From: Clostridiales bacterium
GTDB taxonomy: Bacteria > Bacillota > Clostridia > Lachnospirales > Lachnospiraceae
Direction: 5' to 3'
Length of the DNA: 7,583 nucleotides
Assembly (NCBI GenBank): GCA_019416265.1
Contig: DXXQ01000137.1
Coordinates: 1 to 7,583, forward strand
The notes below the pieces were generated by a model, which did not search any database, had not been told where the DNA came from, and worked only from the letters and a program-made list of their open reading frames with translations. The position numbers and the translations under genes were made by a program. Every line of letters starts with the position of its first letter. Within the stretch, counting starts at the first letter, position 1. Below, piece by piece: positions 6,320 to 7,583 of this stretch.

Positions 6320-6469
6320 ATGGAAGAAAAAAGAGAGACAGAGGGAAAGGAAAGGCTTGTTCTGGAAGGGAATTCTTTTTATGAGATAGATCTGGAATGT
6401 ATGCGTAAAAAAGAAAAAGAAAGAGCTGAGAGGGGGAAAGGAAGACAGGGAAAAAGGCAGAGGGGTTAA
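6320..6469 (+). CDS. Small basic/charged hypothetical protein, 49 aa
   Basis: This short reading frame encodes 49 aa, starting MEEKRETEGKERLVLEGNSF and continuing YEIDLECMRKKEKERAERGK. It is highly charged and without membrane segments; the central LVLEGNSFYEIDLECM looks like a structured strand-turn-helix core, flanked by Lys/Arg/Glu-rich ends. The ATG at 6320 has a purine-rich GGGGAAGG at 6308-6315 as ribosome binding site, and an in-frame TGA at 6299 limits the start to this ATG. The TAA (6467-6469) falls in the loop of the terminator hairpin, as expected for a gene ending at that terminator. I do not recognise the family. Because GA-rich DNA opens frames easily, the balanced core with Phe, Tyr, Ile and Leu is the main argument that it is real. 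Confidence 0.5.
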   Translation: MEEKRETEGKERLVLEGNSFYEIDLECMRKKEKERAERGKGRQGKRQRG

Positions 6470-6481
6470 CCTCTGCCTTTT
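6451..6481. terminator. Bidirectional intrinsic terminator between the small ORF and the Cys-rich gene
   Basis: AAAAGGCAGAGG (6452-6463) pairs perfectly with CCTCTGCCTTTT (6470-6481) around GGTTAA. On the minus strand the stem is followed by TTTTT, 11 nt past the stop of the Cys-rich gene, making a good terminator. On the plus strand only four T's follow. The loop contains the TAA of the 49-codon plus-strand frame. Confidence 0.85.
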
Positions 6482-6491
6482 GGAAATCTGA

Positions 6492-6779
6492 CTAGCATCT
6501 GCATCCGCATCCGCAGTCGCTTCCGTTATTTCCGCAGCACAGAAGAAGCAGCACGATGATGATCCAGCAGTTGTCGCCGCCGCCCCATCCTGAGCAGCCT
6601 TTATTGCCGTTTCCGCAGAGACACAGAAGGATGATGATCCAGAGAATGGAGCAGCAGTTATTGTTTCCGAAGCCGCCCATGATGCCGCATCCATTGTCGT
6701 TGTTGCTTTCACAGCCGCATCCGCAGCCACAGCTTCTTTCTTCTCCGCATCCACAGTTTGTAGCAGCTAAATCACTCAT
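6492..6779 (-). CDS. Cysteine/glycine-rich protein with two duplicated hydrophobic segments, 95 aa
   Basis: This 95-aa protein contains 19 cysteines, many in CGCGC runs (residues 17-23 and 89-95). Two similar hydrophobic segments, CCSILWIIILLCLCGN (42-57) and NCWIIIVLLLLCCGN (70-84), are linked by an Asn/Gly-rich stretch. The two halves align with a period of 25 residues (W47 against W72), and the DNA repeats GATGATGATCCAG 75 nt apart (6555-6567 and 6630-6642, plus-strand orientation), so an internal duplication is likely. The start at 6779 has GGAGG at 6787-6791 (minus strand). It is a single-gene unit ending at the terminator at 6451-6481. I do not recognise a named family. Cys-rich self-assembling spore coat or exosporium proteins, a small membrane protein, or a metal-binding protein are possible; the sigma-K-like promoter favours the first. 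No radical-SAM, LanM or transporter genes nearby support a peptide precursor. Confidence 0.82.
   Translation of the reverse strand: MSDLAATNCGCGEERSCGCGCGCESNNDNGCGIMGGFGNNNCCSILWIIILLCLCGNGNKGCSGWGGGDNCWIIIVLLLLCCGNNGSDCGCGCRC
6555..6642 (-). repeat. Internal duplication within the Cys-rich gene
   Basis: The 13-mer GATGATGATCCAG (plus orientation) occurs at 6555-6567 and 6630-6642, exactly 75 nt apart. It encodes the Trp-Ile-Ile-Ile start of each hydrophobic segment. The surrounding Asn/Gly/Cys codons are similar but diverged. Confidence 0.7.
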
Positions 6780-6808
6780 AATAAGTCCTCCAAATTTTCT
6801 TTACACTC

Positions 6809-6835
6809 TATCTTATGTGCCTTCCCAAAAAGTGT
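6809..6835 (-). promoter_or_regulatory. Possible sigma-K-like promoter of the Cys-rich gene
   Basis: On the minus strand AC (6834-6835), a 16-nt spacer and CATAAGATA (6809-6817) fit the sigma-K pattern AC-N16/17-CATANNNTA. The predicted start near 6802 leaves a 22-nt leader that includes the GGAGG ribosome binding site, a normal layout. No convincing sigma-A pair is present between this gene and the divergent promoter at 6884. Confidence 0.4.
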
Positions 6836-6883
6836 GACGGATTTGGAAAAGTAAAGTTACTGTTCGCCCAACAAGTAAAAAAG

Positions 6884-6912
6884 TTGACAGCACAGAGAAT
6901 GTCGTATATAAT
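6884..6912 (+). promoter_or_regulatory. Consensus sigma-A promoter of the cell-wall-repeat gene
   Basis: TTGACA (6884-6889), a 17-nt spacer and TATAAT (6907-6912) match the housekeeping consensus exactly. Transcription should start near 6919, giving an 83-nt leader to the ATG at 7002. No known riboswitch fold was recognised in that leader. Confidence 0.9.
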
Positions 6913-6920
6913 AAATCTAT

Positions 6921-6939
6921 ATGTAACAGAAATGTAACA
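6921..6939 (+). repeat. Tandem ATGTAACA repeat at the transcription start
   Basis: ATGTAACA occurs at 6921-6928 and 6932-6939, an 11-nt period of about one helical turn, just downstream of the -10 box. A reverse-complement core GTTAC lies upstream of the promoter at 6856-6860. Such spacing suits an operator for a repressor, but no regulator is known here. Confidence 0.35.
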
Positions 6940-7001
6940 AAAGAAATGAATTCGACATAAATAGGCGAAAAATATTACAATTATGAAACAGGGGGAAGAA
7001 C

Positions 7002-7583
7002 ATGAATCATAAAATGCGGAAATATTTTCTGAGGACACTGTTGCTGTCCGCGCTCATTATGCTGGTATTCGGGAGCACAAGCGTTTCTGCTGCCCAAAAA
7101 ACGGGATTTGTCACAGAGAACGGGAAATCCTACTACATAAAGAAGGATGGCACGAAACAGAAGGGCTGGCTGAAACTGAACGGAAAGAAGTATTACTTTG
7201 ATAAGAAGACAGGGGTTCAGCTGAAAGGCTGGGCAAAGAATTCCCAGGGACAGGTGATACGATACTTCTCCAAGGGCGGCGGAGCAATGGCAGAGGGATT
7301 CCTTAAGGACAGTAAGGGAATTACCAGATACTTTGAACCGGGAACAGGGCTTCTGACGAGAGGATTTAAGGAAATTAAGGGAAGCACCTATTATTTCACA
7401 AGCGGCGTAGGCGCAATGATGACCGGCTGGGTCAAGGACAGTAAGGATCAGAAACGCTATTTTTCCAAAAACGGAAGGATGGCTACCGGCTGGCTGAAGA
7501 ACAGTAAGGGACAGTACCGGTATTTCAATACGAAAAACGGCGTTATGTACGTCGGAGTAAAGAAGATTGGAAGCTATTACTAC
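7002..7583 (+). CDS. Secreted cell-wall-binding-repeat protein, partial (3' end beyond window)
   Basis: The first 194 residues are visible and the frame is still open at the window edge. The start at 7002 has AGGGGG at 6990-6995. Residues 1-30 are a typical signal peptide: a basic MNHKMRKYFLR, a hydrophobic core, then STSVSA with likely cleavage before AQK. From about residue 36 the protein is made of choline-binding-like (CW_binding_1 type) repeats of 21-23 residues, each with a GW or GF turn and a YYF/RYF strand. The GW/GF/GV positions are 55, 76, 99, 121, 142, 163 and 185. Such repeats bind wall teichoic acid or polysaccharide in Gram-positive surface proteins. A catalytic or adhesion domain may follow outside the window, so its activity (amidase, glycosidase, adhesin, toxin-like) cannot be called. 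Its own consensus promoter suggests vegetative, high expression. Confidence 0.9.
   Translation, partial: MNHKMRKYFLRTLLLSALIMLVFGSTSVSAAQKTGFVTENGKSYYIKKDGTKQKGWLKLNGKKYYFDKKTGVQLKGWAKNSQGQVIRYFSKGGGAMAEGFLKDSKGITRYFEPGTGLLTRGFKEIKGSTYYFTSGVGAMMTGWVKDSKDQKRYFSKNGRMATGWLKNSKGQYRYFNTKNGVMYVGVKKIGSYYY
7107..7583 (+). repeat. Array of about 21-residue cell-wall-binding repeats
   Basis: At least seven diverged units are seen, each reading roughly GW-x(3)-(S/N)-x-(K/N)G-x-x-YYF-x(4)-G-x-M-x-T. Unit spacing is 21, 23, 22, 21, 21 and 22 residues. DNA identity between units is low, so this is an old protein repeat, not a recent tandem expansion. Confidence 0.85.

Noticed and set aside
5895..6389. 164-aa plus-strand frame antisense to the hypothetical operon
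   Set aside because: It runs opposite a well-supported gene, ends in a low-complexity Lys/Glu/Arg stretch from GA-rich DNA, and competes with the better-supported 49-codon frame.
6218..6754. 178-aa Ala/Thr/Ser-rich minus-strand frame
   Set aside because: It is an out-of-frame reading of the Cys-rich gene continuing through the terminator into GA-rich DNA; its low-complexity composition is an artefact.
6492..6779. Cys-rich gene as a RiPP or lanthipeptide precursor
   Set aside because: There is no leader/core division, no modification enzyme or exporter nearby, and the hydrophobic duplicated segments do not fit a precursor peptide.
6951..6980. Second promoter close to the cell-wall-repeat gene (TCGACA and TATTAC)
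   Set aside because: The spacer is 15 nt and both boxes are poor; the exact-consensus promoter at 6884 explains transcription.
6808..7038. 76-aa minus-strand frame opposite the cell-wall gene promoter
   Set aside because: It is antisense to an exact sigma-A promoter and the start of the repeat protein, has an implausible composition, and lacks a ribosome binding site.

Overview
The window looks like chromosomal DNA of a low-to-mid GC Gram-positive Clostridia member, most likely a Lachnospiraceae gut anaerobe. The evidence is a Firmicutes-type yicC-remA-gmk-rpoZ cluster, strong AGGAGG-like ribosome binding sites, AGA/AGG-rich codon use and an exported protein made of choline-binding-like cell-wall repeats. 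The family assignment rests on gene content and style, not on a database search.

Positions 32-5446 hold a tightly packed plus-strand housekeeping cluster: yicC (endoribonuclease family), remA (DUF370 DNA-binding regulator), gmk (guanylate kinase), rpoZ (RNA polymerase omega), rimO (ribosomal protein S12 methylthiotransferase), pgsA (phosphatidylglycerophosphate synthase) and cinA (nicotinamide-nucleotide amidase family). Several genes overlap (remA/gmk by 8 nt, rimO/pgsA by 17 nt). A hairpin between rpoZ and rimO may act as a partial terminator. The cluster links RNA turnover, nucleotide supply, transcription, ribosome modification, phospholipid synthesis and NAD salvage. It ends at a strong bidirectional terminator at 5452-5491.

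Positions 5494-6779 are less ordinary. Two minus-strand genes of unknown function (128 and 90 aa) are coupled by an ATGA overlap. Divergent from them is a 49-codon plus-strand reading frame (6320-6469) whose stop codon lies in the loop of a second bidirectional terminator. On the other side of that terminator is a minus-strand gene for a 95-aa protein with 19 cysteines and two duplicated hydrophobic segments. Sequences resembling promoters of the mother-cell sporulation sigma factors (sigma-E or sigma-K) precede all three units. That suggests, without proving, a small sporulation or spore-surface gene group.

From 6884 to the window end there is an exact-consensus sigma-A promoter (TTGACA, 17 nt, TATAAT) driving a secreted cell-wall-repeat protein. 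The gene runs off the right edge, so any catalytic domain is not visible.
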